Below are positions 34,906 to 44,623 of a DNA stretch of 64,000 nt, piece by piece. The stretch spans positions 248,001 to 312,000 of the forward strand of contig NZ_WUQY01000001.1 in NCBI RefSeq assembly GCF_009829085.1, given 5' to 3'. The number at the start of each line of letters is the position of its first letter. Positions within the stretch are counted from its first letter, which is position 1. The DNA is from Sphingobacterium bovisgrunnientis (GTDB lineage Bacteria > Bacteroidota > Bacteroidia > Sphingobacteriales > Sphingobacteriaceae). The notes below the pieces were generated by a model, which was not told where the DNA came from, made no database searches, and saw nothing but the letters and a program-made list of their open reading frames with translations. The translations under genes and the position numbers were made by a program.

Positions 34906-36399
34906 TTATTTTTTAGCGGGACCAAATACATTTCCTACCATGGTCATTGCACATCTAAAGCCAATCATTGCATTAGACTCATCTTGTTGCATATGACGAC
35001 GTGTGCCTGGGTTCAACCAATATGCACGATCGTTCCAAGACCCACCTTTATAAACTCTTGATTTATCATTTACCAAAGTTGTTTTACCGTAAAGTTCTTT
35101 TTGCTCTTCGTCTTTGAATCCTCTTACATCACTATCGTATGCAGCTTGTTCATTTGTATTTTGTCCAGATTGCAATTCTTCCCACGTCTGTTTACGAGGA
35201 GCTTTTGCCGCTATTTTAATTGGTCTTCCGTACTGATCTTTTGCTAACTTTCCAGTCTCCGCATCTTCATATTGGTTGTCCATGAAGACATGACCACGGT
35301 AAGGATTGAAATCCTCAAAATCTTCAAAAGAGAGTTGGCGATATACATCACTTACCCATTCGTTGACATTACCAGCCATATTGTATAATCCAAAATCGTT
35401 TGGTTGATAGCTTTTTACAGGAACTGTAATATCTCCACCATCATTTAGATTACCAGCGACCCCCATGTTATTTCCGCTTGTGATTTTGAAGTTTGCTAAC
35501 ATTCGTCCTTGCGTACGACGTTTGTGATCGCGAACACCTAATCCATTCCAAGGGTAAGTTTTGTTTGATTCAATATTGCCTTCGAAAGTATTTCCGATCA
35601 GTCCTAGCGCTGCATATTCCCATTCTGCTTCTGTAGGCAGGCGATATGCCTGTTTCAATATGCCATCTTCCATACGTACAGTACGACGTGCATTTTGTTG
35701 AGCACCCGGGCGATTATCTTTAGGCATCTTATCACCATCTATTCCTTGACCTTGATATTGACCGTTTAAATATATTTCAGAATTGAATGGAGAATTTGTT
35801 TGTTGTTGCTGATTAACTGTTTGGTAATCTGCTAAAACCCCTCTTTGTCTCAAAATATGTTCGTTAACACGATCAGTACGCCATTGTGAATAGGCATTTG
35901 CTTGATCCCATGAAACCCCTACAACAGGATAATCTTGGAAAGAGGGATGACGCAAATAAAAATTCACGTAGGGTTCATTGTATGATAAAGGATTACGCCA
36001 TACTAAAGTATCGGGCAACGCATCGTAGTACATTTTACGATCTTGAGGGAAATTTTGTCCTATCCAATGCAAATATTCTAGCCAGTCTGCATTAGAAACT
36101 TCTGTCTCATCGATATAGAATGAAGCGACTGTAACACGACGTTTGAGATTGTCGTGCGCGTAAGCCACATCCTCATTGAGACTTCCGCCCATAACAAAAG
36201 TACCCCCTTCTATTGCTATCAGTCCTGGACCTGGAGCTTGTTTAACTTTTCTATTTATTTGAAGGCCTCCATTATATGGATCGTTATACTTAACGCCAGT
36301 TTTATCAGATACATTATTTCTGTTGTTTTTACATGAAAAAACAGTAAATAAGCTTAATGTAATAAATATAGCTGCTAAACGTATACGCAAATTATGCAT
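34906..36399 (-). CDS. gldJ: Gliding-motility lipoprotein GldJ
   Basis: A 497-aa outer-membrane-associated lipoprotein (LFTVFSCKNN, lipidated Cys at 23) with the formylglycine-generating-enzyme-like (SUMF1) fold. GldJ is needed for gliding and stabilises GldK of the type IX secretion machinery in Flavobacterium. GldJ-type signatures are strong: GPGLIAIEGGTFVMG, ALPDTLVWRNPLSYNE, YLRHPSFQDYPVVGV, the WRTDRVNE segment, GLYNMAGNVNEWVSDVYR and GSWNDRAYWLNPGTRRHM. GldK and sulfatase-modifying enzymes share the fold but not these segments. A -7 box (minus TATTTTTG, 36432-36439) lies 32 nt upstream. Confidence 0.88.
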   Translation of the reverse strand: MHNLRIRLAAIFITLSLFTVFSCKNNRNNVSDKTGVKYNDPYNGGLQINRKVKQAPGPGLIAIEGGTFVMGGSLNEDVAYAHDNLKRRVTVASFYIDETEVSNADWLEYLHWIGQNFPQDRKMYYDALPDTLVWRNPLSYNEPYVNFYLRHPSFQDYPVVGVSWDQANAYSQWRTDRVNEHILRQRGVLADYQTVNQQQQTNSPFNSEIYLNGQYQGQGIDGDKMPKDNRPGAQQNARRTVRMEDGILKQAYRLPTEAEWEYAALGLIGNTFEGNIESNKTYPWNGLGVRDHKRRTQGRMLANFKITSGNNMGVAGNLNDGGDITVPVKSYQPNDFGLYNMAGNVNEWVSDVYRQLSFEDFEDFNPYRGHVFMDNQYEDAETGKLAKDQYGRPIKIAAKAPRKQTWEELQSGQNTNEQAAYDSDVRGFKDEEQKELYGKTTLVNDKSRVYKGGSWNDRAYWLNPGTRRHMQQDESNAMIGFRCAMTMVGNVFGPAKK

Positions 36400-36519
36400 A
36401 GTATGGATCGAATTGGATTAATAGTAACATTCAAAAATAGAAATTATTTTAGAACATACTGCATAGTCTTGCCATTATTACTAATATTTTGTCCTTTTAA
36501 AAGCGTATTTTCGTCTATT

Positions 36520-36996
36520 ATGAAAATTAAAGTAGGTTTTGGTTTTGATGTACATCAGTTGAAAGAGGGGCATCCTTTTATTTTGGGCGGTGTACAATTA
36601 GAACATCATGCTGGTGCTTTTGGGCATTCTGATGCGGATGTATTGGTTCATGCTATTTGCGATGCTATTCTTGGGGCAGCGAATTTGGAAGATATTGGCT
36701 ATCATTTTCCCAATACCGACATGAAATGGAAAGGTGTAAGTAGCTTACTCTTGTTAAAAGAATGTATGCGATTAATTGGCGAAAAAGGCTGGACGCTCGG
36801 GAATATTGATGCTATGCTGTGTTTAGAGGCACCTAAGATTAAACCATATATTCCACAAATGAAGGTAAAAATCGCAGAAGCAACTGGACTTGATGTAGAT
36901 GATATATCTATCAAAGCTACCACGAATGAGACAATGGGCTTTATCGGTCGCCAAGAGGGAGCTGTTGCTTATGCGGTGTGTCTAATACAAAAATAA
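36520..36996 (+). CDS. ispF: 2-C-methyl-D-erythritol 2,4-cyclodiphosphate synthase
   Basis: The fifth enzyme of the MEP isoprenoid pathway. From the ATG at 36520 the protein is 158 aa, the normal size; longer in-frame starts upstream add an unrelated hydrophobic stretch. The metal-binding FGFDVHQL (D10, H12), GHSDADVLVHA and DIGYHFPNTD motifs, and the C-terminal KATTNETMGFIGRQEG, are all present. A near-consensus -7 box (TATTTTCG, 36506-36513) ends 6 nt before the ATG, which also supports the short form. Divergent from gldJ. Confidence 0.96.
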   Translation: MKIKVGFGFDVHQLKEGHPFILGGVQLEHHAGAFGHSDADVLVHAICDAILGAANLEDIGYHFPNTDMKWKGVSSLLLLKECMRLIGEKGWTLGNIDAMLCLEAPKIKPYIPQMKVKIAEATGLDVDDISIKATTNETMGFIGRQEGAVAYAVCLIQK

Positions 36997-36997
36997 A

Positions 36998-38206
36998 TCA
37001 TTTCTTTCTGAAATATACGAACGCAATAATAAGTGCTGTAATGGCTAAAGCAGCGGACAATATAAATGGTGCACCTGGAAAATACGGGTGCACATCTTTT
37101 TTAGAAAAGTAAGCGAACAAACTTGTCATTAACAAAGGACCGATAATAGAAGTTAGACTAATAACTGATGTAATTCCACCTTGAATTTGTCCTTGCTCAT
37201 TTTGTGGAATGCGATCCGAAATATAGCTTTGCAATGCTGGACCAGCAATTCCTGCCGACACAAAAAATATACTGATCGCATACATCATCCAGCTGGCAGA
37301 AGCAAATCCAAAAAGGGAATACGCTATTACATATAGAATTAATCCCGTAAGAATTGCTTTTTGTAAGCCAAGTTTTGGAATAGCAATACGTATCAGTCCT
37401 GCTTGCACAATCATCAATAACGTGCCAACAAAGCCTAAGGAAAATCCCACCATTCTTTCGTCCCAACTGAATTTTTCCATCGTGTAATAAGACCATGTAC
37501 TTTGCACTGCGTTAGCTGCGATGTTAATCAAGAAAATACAAACTATCAGAGGAATGATATTTGGGTATGATTTGATGTGTTTAAACGCGCCAATAGGATT
37601 TGCATTTTTCCAACTAAAAGGTCTTCGCAATTCGGGTTTCAGGGATTCTGGAATTACAAAATAGCCGTATACAACATTTAATAGGCACAACCCTGCTGCC
37701 GCAAAGAATGGAATACGTGAACCGTATTGTCCTAAAACACCACCTAAAACAGGTCCCAGAATGAATCCCAACCCAAATGCTGCGCCCAGAAGTCCAAAAT
37801 TTTGTGCTTTATTTTGAGGGGTACTGATATCTGCAATATAAGCTGCTGCGACAGTATGGCTTGCGCCAGTGACTCCAGCTACTAAGCGTCCTATAAAAAG
37901 CCAAAGAATTGAAGGTGCAAGACCCGTCAAGATATAGTTAATACAAAATCCAAACAGTGAAAACAGCAGAATGGGTCTTCTTCCGTATTTGTCACTCAAA
38001 TTGCCAAGTACCGAGGCAAAGAAGAATTGTGCAAATGCATACACAAAAACCAGCCATCCACCATAGGTCGAGGCTTGACTCAAATCGCCATGGATGAGTT
38101 CTTGAATAAGTTTGGGCATCACCGGAATGATAATGCCTAAACCAATGGAATCAATGACAACTGTGATAAATATAAACAATAAGCCTTTAGACGACGATGC
38201 TTTCAT
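36998..38206 (-). CDS. Major facilitator superfamily efflux transporter (TetA/multidrug type)
   Basis: A 402-aa inner-membrane antiporter with 12 predicted helices. Motif A of the drug:H+ antiporter-1 family is GNLSDKYGRRPILLFS in the loop between helices 2 and 3, and motif C is GAAFGLGFILGPVLGG in helix 5. The sequence is of the Tet(A)-like group, which includes real tetracycline pumps and many general multidrug exporters, so resistance is not proved. A 13-bp palindrome (38212-38224) overlaps its likely -7 region. No TetR-type repressor is adjacent. Confidence 0.85.
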   Translation of the reverse strand: MKASSSKGLLFIFITVVIDSIGLGIIIPVMPKLIQELIHGDLSQASTYGGWLVFVYAFAQFFFASVLGNLSDKYGRRPILLFSLFGFCINYILTGLAPSILWLFIGRLVAGVTGASHTVAAAYIADISTPQNKAQNFGLLGAAFGLGFILGPVLGGVLGQYGSRIPFFAAAGLCLLNVVYGYFVIPESLKPELRRPFSWKNANPIGAFKHIKSYPNIIPLIVCIFLINIAANAVQSTWSYYTMEKFSWDERMVGFSLGFVGTLLMIVQAGLIRIAIPKLGLQKAILTGLILYVIAYSLFGFASASWMMYAISIFFVSAGIAGPALQSYISDRIPQNEQGQIQGGITSVISLTSIIGPLLMTSLFAYFSKKDVHPYFPGAPFILSAALAITALIIAFVYFRKK

Positions 38207-38211
38207 ATTTT

Positions 38212-38224
38212 GTACCTTAAAGGT
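38212..38224 (-). promoter_or_regulatory. Palindrome at the promoter of the efflux gene
   Basis: TACCTT-A-AAGGTA is a perfect odd-length palindrome whose minus-strand part TACCTTTA is one base from TAnnTTTG. It starts 6 bp upstream of the transporter ATG and could be an operator. The call rests on symmetry only. Confidence 0.3.
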
Positions 38225-38300
38225 AAGGATTCAAATAGTATTAACTAATTATTTTAGGTAAATGCTTTGATGTAAATTCGCTTATGCGTACATGAAATAT

Positions 38301-38308
38301 TATATTTG
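38301..38308 (+). promoter_or_regulatory. -7 promoter box of the TPR lipoprotein gene
   Basis: TATATTTG is an exact TAnnTTTG match. It contains the TTG at 38306 that would otherwise be taken as the start, so translation must begin further downstream, most likely at the GTG at 38336. Confidence 0.5.
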
Positions 38309-38335
38309 AGTACTTACTTGACCAATTTGGTAATT

Positions 38336-40447
38336 GTGAATCAGCTTTCAAAAGTCTTTCTGTATGGCGTATTCCTCATCATTCTATTGATGGAAGTAGG
38401 TTGTCGTTCGGTGAATAATACTTCAGTAAATTTGAAAGCTTCCAACTCGGCTGCATTCAAATTACGTTATAACGCACTATATAATGTCGATAAAGTATTA
38501 AAGGAAGTTGAGGAAGGAATGGTAAGGGAAGAAATTATTTGGTCACCGAATTCTTTGTTTGGTGTGCCCGATTTTAAATACGAGAAAGATGTTGAAGCTG
38601 CGATTCTAAAGTTACTAGAAATATTACCACAAGCCACAGATTCAGATTTCAAAAATAGCCTATATTTTAAATTAGGAAAAGCCTATTGCCTCAAAGCAGA
38701 TTATTACACCGCACTTGAATATTTTGCATTATCGGAGAACAATTTATTGACGTCAGATATTATTTTCTGGAAATCTAGAGCGCTTAGTCATATTGGAAAA
38801 GAGCAGGTCGCTTTGCAACTATTGGAGAAATTAAGTGTTGATAGTTTATCTAAAAAAGATAAAAGCATTTATGCTGCACATAAAGCCGAAATCTTTTTTC
38901 AGCTAGATAACTTGGATTCAGCAATATTTTATCTTGAAAAAGCAATAGAGAATAGTGCTCCTAAAAAATATAAAAAGTATTGGCAATTAAAAGTAGGAGA
39001 GCGATTGTCTATAAAAAATCCCGATAAGGCTGTTGGGTATTTGCATCAAGTTGCTCGATCGAATACTGCACCTTCCGAATTGAAATTGCAAGCCGAGATT
39101 GAATTGATTTCCTTACAGCAATTGGAACGAGGCCAGCAGATCGTGAAATTGGAAGCTCTAAATAAAAAAGGTTATACGATAGGAAAGGAGTGGCAGCTGG
39201 ATTTTGCGCTGGCAAATTTGTATAGCGAGCATCTAATGAGTGATTCAGCAAGTTACTATTTTGAGAAAGTATTAGAGCAGGACGATACGCCTTCTCTACT
39301 AATAAGTAAATCACATTTTGAATTGGCTAAACTTTTTGTCAAGGATAATATGGATGATCTAGCACAAAATCAGTTTGCAGGTATTGAACCCAATCATTTG
39401 ATTTATTTTGAGCGTAAAGATCAAAAAATAATAACGAATTCTACAGAATTGCTTAATCTGCTAAAATCGGAAGACGCAGATAAAACGATTTTTCATGCTA
39501 AGTATGATTTAGCCAAGTTCTACATTAATCTTGGTTTGCACGATGAAGCTTTGTCTATTATAGAAAAGTTGGAAATTAAAGATACTGCCTTTGATTACTT
39601 TCACCTTACTGCGATTTTGGATACCTCAAAAGTTGACATCTTGAATAAGAAATATTCTGAGTTGATTACTCGAAGACAACAGTTTTTTACAGTTTATTCA
39701 AATTTATATACTCAATATCAGGTAGACAGTTTTCAGAATGTGATAGTTGGGGTAGAGAATTTAGTGATTGATTCTAGCTTATTCCCGCAAGATCGGTCAA
39801 GATTGGCTTATTTGAAAGCATTTGCGATTGGACATAGCTTTCCTGTTGATTCTTTGTTAAGATCTTTTACCGAAATTGTGACAACTTATAATCAGGACAG
39901 AGCTATTGTAAAAAGAGTTCATTCACATATCGATTTTATCGAAAGGAATAAGTCAATGTTTGCGAACCGTCAAATTGCATTAGAAAAGGCAAGATTGTTG
40001 TTTGCTGATTTAGGCGCAATAGATAATGATAAAACTACATTGGAATTCGTTGCCGATTCTTCTATTAATAAAACTGGAACATTTATTGACTATAAACTAC
40101 CAGAATTAGAACCTTATTATTTTGTTGTCCTTATAGATGATCTCAAAATTAATTTGTCGGCTACGCGTTATGGAATTGGTCAATTTATTCGTACAAGGTT
40201 TCCCCGTCAGGGCTATGGGCATAATTTATCTGAGTTAGATAATTCACATCAAATGATTAAGGTTGGGGTATTTGAAAATTTGGAGACTGCTAAAGAATTT
40301 GAAAGCAAGATTCTGAATTTGCTGCCTCAAATAATCAAAATTGATGAAAAAAAATATAGTACATTTGTAGTTCCAAAATCAGTATTGGATAAGTCGGAAG
40401 AGATGTCCATTATCAATGATTATTTGAAGAAATATATAGAAAATTAG
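38336..40447 (+). CDS. TPR-repeat lipoprotein, possibly SprE/PorW-like (gliding / type IX secretion)
   Basis: From the GTG at 38336 the protein is 703 aa. Its signal peptide ends in LLMEVGC (lipidated Cys near residue 23). Most of the protein is helical with tetratricopeptide-type repeats (for example YFKLGKAYCLKADYYTALEYF). The C-terminal ~100 residues (PYYFVVLIDDLKINLSATRYGIGQF and a later VGVFENLETAKEFESKI) look like the ferredoxin-like tail of SprE/PorW, a lipoprotein of type IX secretion. That identification is tentative: SprE is longer, and no gld/por gene is directly next to it. The PBP1A gene follows after 16 bp in the same direction. Confidence 0.6.
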   Translation: MNQLSKVFLYGVFLIILLMEVGCRSVNNTSVNLKASNSAAFKLRYNALYNVDKVLKEVEEGMVREEIIWSPNSLFGVPDFKYEKDVEAAILKLLEILPQATDSDFKNSLYFKLGKAYCLKADYYTALEYFALSENNLLTSDIIFWKSRALSHIGKEQVALQLLEKLSVDSLSKKDKSIYAAHKAEIFFQLDNLDSAIFYLEKAIENSAPKKYKKYWQLKVGERLSIKNPDKAVGYLHQVARSNTAPSELKLQAEIELISLQQLERGQQIVKLEALNKKGYTIGKEWQLDFALANLYSEHLMSDSASYYFEKVLEQDDTPSLLISKSHFELAKLFVKDNMDDLAQNQFAGIEPNHLIYFERKDQKIITNSTELLNLLKSEDADKTIFHAKYDLAKFYINLGLHDEALSIIEKLEIKDTAFDYFHLTAILDTSKVDILNKKYSELITRRQQFFTVYSNLYTQYQVDSFQNVIVGVENLVIDSSLFPQDRSRLAYLKAFAIGHSFPVDSLLRSFTEIVTTYNQDRAIVKRVHSHIDFIERNKSMFANRQIALEKARLLFADLGAIDNDKTTLEFVADSSINKTGTFIDYKLPELEPYYFVVLIDDLKINLSATRYGIGQFIRTRFPRQGYGHNLSELDNSHQMIKVGVFENLETAKEFESKILNLLPQIIKIDEKKYSTFVVPKSVLDKSEEMSIINDYLKKYIEN

Positions 40448-40463
40448 TGTTCTACGTGATAAC

Positions 40464-42713
40464 ATGAAGAGAGAATCGAAGAATAGTAAACTGACAGCAG
40501 AGGATATAAAACGTTATACCCGCAGGTTCTGGGTAATATTGTTAGGGCTAATTGGATTTGGTGCGTTGTTTTTATTTCTAGTACGTATCGGCCTGTTTGG
40601 AAAGTTACCAAGCTTTGATGAATTAGAGAATCCTCAAAGTAATCTGGCTTCCGAAATTTTGACTGATGATAATCGTGTATTAGGGACATATTATAGACAA
40701 AATCGTTCCAATGTTGAGTTTAGTGATCTATCTCCATATTTAGTTCAAGCCTTGATTTCCACAGAAGATAAGCGTTTTTATGGACATTCTGGTATTGACT
40801 ATTCGCGTACAATAACGACTGTTTTCCACACTTTAATGGGAAACAAACAAGGGGGAAGTACGATTACACAACAGTTAGCATTAAATCTTTTTGCGGAGAA
40901 AAGAGAACGTAATACGATTAAGCGTATTATGCAAAAATTGCAAGAATGGATTACGGCGGTGCGTTTGGAGCGAAATTATACCAAAGAAGAGATCATAATG
41001 ATGTACTTCAATACCGTAGATTTTGGCTATAAAAATACATATGGTATAAAGTCCGCATCACGTACTTTTTTCAATAAGACTCCGGATAAACTGTCCATTG
41101 AAGAGGCTGCGGTATTGGTCGGAATGTTAAAAGGACCTTCGATGTATTCTCCCGTTCGTAATGTCGAACGTTCCCAAGAACGTCGCAATTTGGTGATGGC
41201 AAATATGCGCAACGAGGGTTTTATTACTTCAGAAGAATTAGAAGCGGCTAAAGTAAAACCATTGAAACTAGATTTGAATGTTTCAAGTTATGGTGAAGGT
41301 CTTGCTCCTTACTTCAGAGCGGTTCTAAAAGATGAAATTAAGAAAGAATTTCAACACCTTGGCATTACAAAGGAAGATGGAACGCCATATGATTTGGATA
41401 AAGATGGATTGAAAATTTATACGCCAATAAATTATGAAATGCAAGAATATGCAGAAGCTGCACAGAAGGAGTGGATGCAAAAATTGCAAAACGAATTTAA
41501 TAAGCAATGGCGAAATCGAAGTGCGTTCACAGGAGAAAGAGCAAAGCTTCTAGAAACTGGTATGCGTCGTTCGGATCGTTATATCCAAATGAAGAATGAT
41601 GGGGCTACGGATGCAGAAATCAAAAAAGCATTCAATACCAAAGCGCAGATGACCATTTTCACTTGGCGTGGAAACGTGGATACGCTGATGACGCCTATGG
41701 ATTCTATCAAATACAATAAGCTGATACTACGTAATTCTATGATGTCGATGGAGCCAAAAACAGGGCATATCAAAGCTTGGGTTGGTGGTATTAACTTTGA
41801 ACATTACAAATACGATCAGGTAAAAATGGGTATCCGTCAAGTAGGTTCTACAGCCAAACCTTTTACATATGCTGTAGCCATTGACAATGATTATTCGCCT
41901 TGTCAACCTATCCCGAATTACCAACAAACGTATGGTGATTGGACTCCGAGAGGTACAGTGCAGGGAGGTAATCCCATTACGTTAAAAAATGCGTTGAAGT
42001 ATTCGCAAAACTATGCTTCTGCTTATTTAATAAACCTTGTAGGTGCTTCTAATGTGGCTGATTTGACGCGCAAAATGGGAATTACGTCTAATGTTCCTAA
42101 CTATCCATCTATTGCATTAGGAGCGTACGAAGCTTCCGTGTACGATATGGTGGGTGCATATTCTGCTTTTGTGAATCATGGAACTTGGATTAAACCGATG
42201 ATGATCTTGCGTGTGGAGACTAAAGATGGAACTGTTTTATATGAGAATAGACCTGACATCAAAAAAGTGTTGAATAGCGAATCTGCTTACATTATGGTAG
42301 ACATGCTAAAAGGTGTTGTTGATGGTGGTACTGGTAGTCGTCTTCGTCGTGCTGAATATGGAGGTTTGACGTACCCGATGGGTGGTAAAACAGGTACAAC
42401 CAATGACAATTCGGATGCTTGGTTTATTGGTGTGACACCAGAATTGGTTACGGGCGTATGGACAGGAGCCGAAGACCGCAGTATTAGTTTTAGTAATATG
42501 CAGTACGGACAAGGTGCTGCTGCTGCACTTCCTGTATTTGGATTATATATGAAACGCGTTTACGCCAATTCAAAATTAAATTATTCAAAAGGTGATTTTC
42601 CTGAGCCTCCAGGAGGAATGACGCGTACAATTGATTGTTCTAAATATGGTGGTGTATATCATGGCGGAGAGCCACAAGAGCCCGAATTGCAGGATGACCG
42701 TTTAGGTTTTTAA
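40464..42713 (+). CDS. Class A penicillin-binding protein 1A (bifunctional peptidoglycan synthase)
   Basis: A 749-aa membrane-anchored enzyme that polymerises glycan strands and cross-links peptides. One transmembrane helix lies at about 22-42. The GT51 transglycosylase domain has the catalytic E101 in STEDKRFYGH, and GGSTITQQLALN and RKxxE-type ERNYTKEEIIMMYFN motifs. The transpeptidase domain has S462-T-A-K465, S514-Q-N and K642-T-G. The C-terminal ~25 residues are rich in Glu/Pro. It is probably co-transcribed with the upstream TPR lipoprotein (16-bp gap). Confidence 0.95.
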   Translation: MKRESKNSKLTAEDIKRYTRRFWVILLGLIGFGALFLFLVRIGLFGKLPSFDELENPQSNLASEILTDDNRVLGTYYRQNRSNVEFSDLSPYLVQALISTEDKRFYGHSGIDYSRTITTVFHTLMGNKQGGSTITQQLALNLFAEKRERNTIKRIMQKLQEWITAVRLERNYTKEEIIMMYFNTVDFGYKNTYGIKSASRTFFNKTPDKLSIEEAAVLVGMLKGPSMYSPVRNVERSQERRNLVMANMRNEGFITSEELEAAKVKPLKLDLNVSSYGEGLAPYFRAVLKDEIKKEFQHLGITKEDGTPYDLDKDGLKIYTPINYEMQEYAEAAQKEWMQKLQNEFNKQWRNRSAFTGERAKLLETGMRRSDRYIQMKNDGATDAEIKKAFNTKAQMTIFTWRGNVDTLMTPMDSIKYNKLILRNSMMSMEPKTGHIKAWVGGINFEHYKYDQVKMGIRQVGSTAKPFTYAVAIDNDYSPCQPIPNYQQTYGDWTPRGTVQGGNPITLKNALKYSQNYASAYLINLVGASNVADLTRKMGITSNVPNYPSIALGAYEASVYDMVGAYSAFVNHGTWIKPMMILRVETKDGTVLYENRPDIKKVLNSESAYIMVDMLKGVVDGGTGSRLRRAEYGGLTYPMGGKTGTTNDNSDAWFIGVTPELVTGVWTGAEDRSISFSNMQYGQGAAAALPVFGLYMKRVYANSKLNYSKGDFPEPPGGMTRTIDCSKYGGVYHGGEPQEPELQDDRLGF

Positions 42714-42786
42714 AATATTTACAATTAATAATACGCCAGATAATGAATTTTCGTAATTTGTTGTCTGGCATTTTTGTTTCGCATTG

Positions 42787-44586
42787 ATGAGTTCGTTTGA
42801 TTACAAAGAAGAGTTAAAAAAGATTCCGCATAAGCCTGGGGTTTATCAATATTTTGATAAAGAGGATGTCTTGATTTATGTGGGGAAGGCGAAGGATTTA
42901 AGAAATCGTGTAAGCTCTTACTTTGTAAATGATAGACAATTCAATTCGAAAACCCGTGTGTTGGTCCGAAAAATCCAACGTATCGCCTTCACGATAGTTG
43001 ATACCGAAATCGATGCTTGGTTGTTGGAAAATAACCTTATCAAAAAGCATAAACCTCGCTATAATGTGATGCTCAAGGATGATAAAACTTATCCTTGGAT
43101 TGTTATCAAAAATGAATATTTCCCGCGCGTCTTTTGGACGCGTAAATATATCAAAGACGGCTCTATTTACTTCGGGCCTTATGCATCGGTTGGGATGATG
43201 CATATCGTCTTGGACACGATTCGAGAATTATTTCCTCTACGTACTTGCAACCTAAATCTTGCTCCGCAACAGATTACCAAAGGTAAATACAAAGTCTGTC
43301 TGGAGTATCAAATAGGGAATTGCAAAGGTCCATGTGAAGGTTTACAAACTTTGGAGGATTACGATCAAAATCTTTCGGATATCAAAGATATTTTGAATGG
43401 TAAAATTGCTGTCGTAAAAAATCGGATTAAGGAGAATTTGAATGATGCTGCTTCTGCGTTGAATTTCGAATTGGCACATCACCTCAAAAACAAATTGGAT
43501 AAACTCGATAATTACCAATCAAAATCTACAGTTGTAAGTTCGTCAATTACGAATGTGGATGTGTTCAGTATTGCTTCAGATGACAGTTTGGCTTTCGTGA
43601 ATTTCTTGAAAGTGGTGAATGGCGTTGTCATTCAGACACAGACTTTGGAAATGAAAAAGCGATTGGATGAAACAGATGCCGAATTGTTGCAAATTGCAAT
43701 TCCAGAAATTCGAAATCGTTATAAATCGGTTTCTCGTGAAATTATAGTGCCTTTTGATTTGGAAATCGAAGGGATTCCAGATTTCGTGAAATTCACCGTC
43801 CCTAAACTTGGCGACAAGCGCAAATTGCTGGATTTATCGTTGAAAAATGTAGCATACTTCAAGAAAGAAAGAATGTTGCAATACGAAAAACTGAATCCAG
43901 AAGTACGAACAGATCGTTTGTTGTTACAGATGCAAAAGGATTTACGTTTGAATGTATTGCCTCGCCATATTGAATGTTTTGATAACTCCAATATTCAAGG
44001 TAATTATCCTGTATCGGCAATCGTTGTTTTCAAGGATGCCAAGCCATCAAAGAAGGATTACCGACATTTCAATGTGAAAACAGTAGAAGGGCCAAATGAC
44101 TTTGCAACGATGGAAGAAGCTGTGCATCGTCGCTACAGAAGGATGTTGGATGAAGGTCATGAGTTGCCACAATTAATCGTAATTGATGGAGGTAAAGGTC
44201 AATTGGGCGCAGCCTTAAAGAGTTTGCGTCTATTGGGTATAGATAAAAAAGTAACCGTCATAGGTATCGCTAAACGTTTGGAAGAATTGTTCTATCCTGG
44301 TGATCAATATCCATTGTATTTAGACAAAAAATCCGAAACGTTGAAAATCATTCAACATCTGCGGGATGAAGCACATCGTTTTGGTATTACATTTCACCGC
44401 AATCAACGCAGTCGCAAAACTTTTGTATCCGAATTAGAAAATATTCCAGGAATCGGAAAAACTACTGTAGAGAAACTTTTAAAAGAGTTTAAATCCGTAA
44501 AACGTATCAAAGAGCAATCGGAAGAAGAATTAAAAAAAGTGCTTAATCTAAAACAGATTAAAGCACTTCGAGAGTATTTTCAATAA
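42787..44586 (+). CDS. uvrC: Excinuclease ABC subunit C
   Basis: UvrC makes both incisions around a lesion in nucleotide excision repair. The 599-aa protein has the GIY-YIG nuclease domain (KPGVYQYFDKEDVLIYVGKA, about 11-30) and the CLEYQIGNCKGPCEG cysteine motif. The RNase-H-like endonuclease core follows (ECFDNSNIQG, VIDGGKGQLG), then tandem helix-hairpin-helix motifs at the C-terminus (IPGIGKTTVEKLL). A TTG one codon upstream (42784) is an alternative start. It is convergent with era. Confidence 0.97.
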   Translation: MSSFDYKEELKKIPHKPGVYQYFDKEDVLIYVGKAKDLRNRVSSYFVNDRQFNSKTRVLVRKIQRIAFTIVDTEIDAWLLENNLIKKHKPRYNVMLKDDKTYPWIVIKNEYFPRVFWTRKYIKDGSIYFGPYASVGMMHIVLDTIRELFPLRTCNLNLAPQQITKGKYKVCLEYQIGNCKGPCEGLQTLEDYDQNLSDIKDILNGKIAVVKNRIKENLNDAASALNFELAHHLKNKLDKLDNYQSKSTVVSSSITNVDVFSIASDDSLAFVNFLKVVNGVVIQTQTLEMKKRLDETDAELLQIAIPEIRNRYKSVSREIIVPFDLEIEGIPDFVKFTVPKLGDKRKLLDLSLKNVAYFKKERMLQYEKLNPEVRTDRLLLQMQKDLRLNVLPRHIECFDNSNIQGNYPVSAIVVFKDAKPSKKDYRHFNVKTVEGPNDFATMEEAVHRRYRRMLDEGHELPQLIVIDGGKGQLGAALKSLRLLGIDKKVTVIGIAKRLEELFYPGDQYPLYLDKKSETLKIIQHLRDEAHRFGITFHRNQRSRKTFVSELENIPGIGKTTVEKLLKEFKSVKRIKEQSEEELKKVLNLKQIKALREYFQ

Positions 44587-44623
44587 TAATTCAGCTATAA
44601 GACGCTCAATTATTTTATAATTA

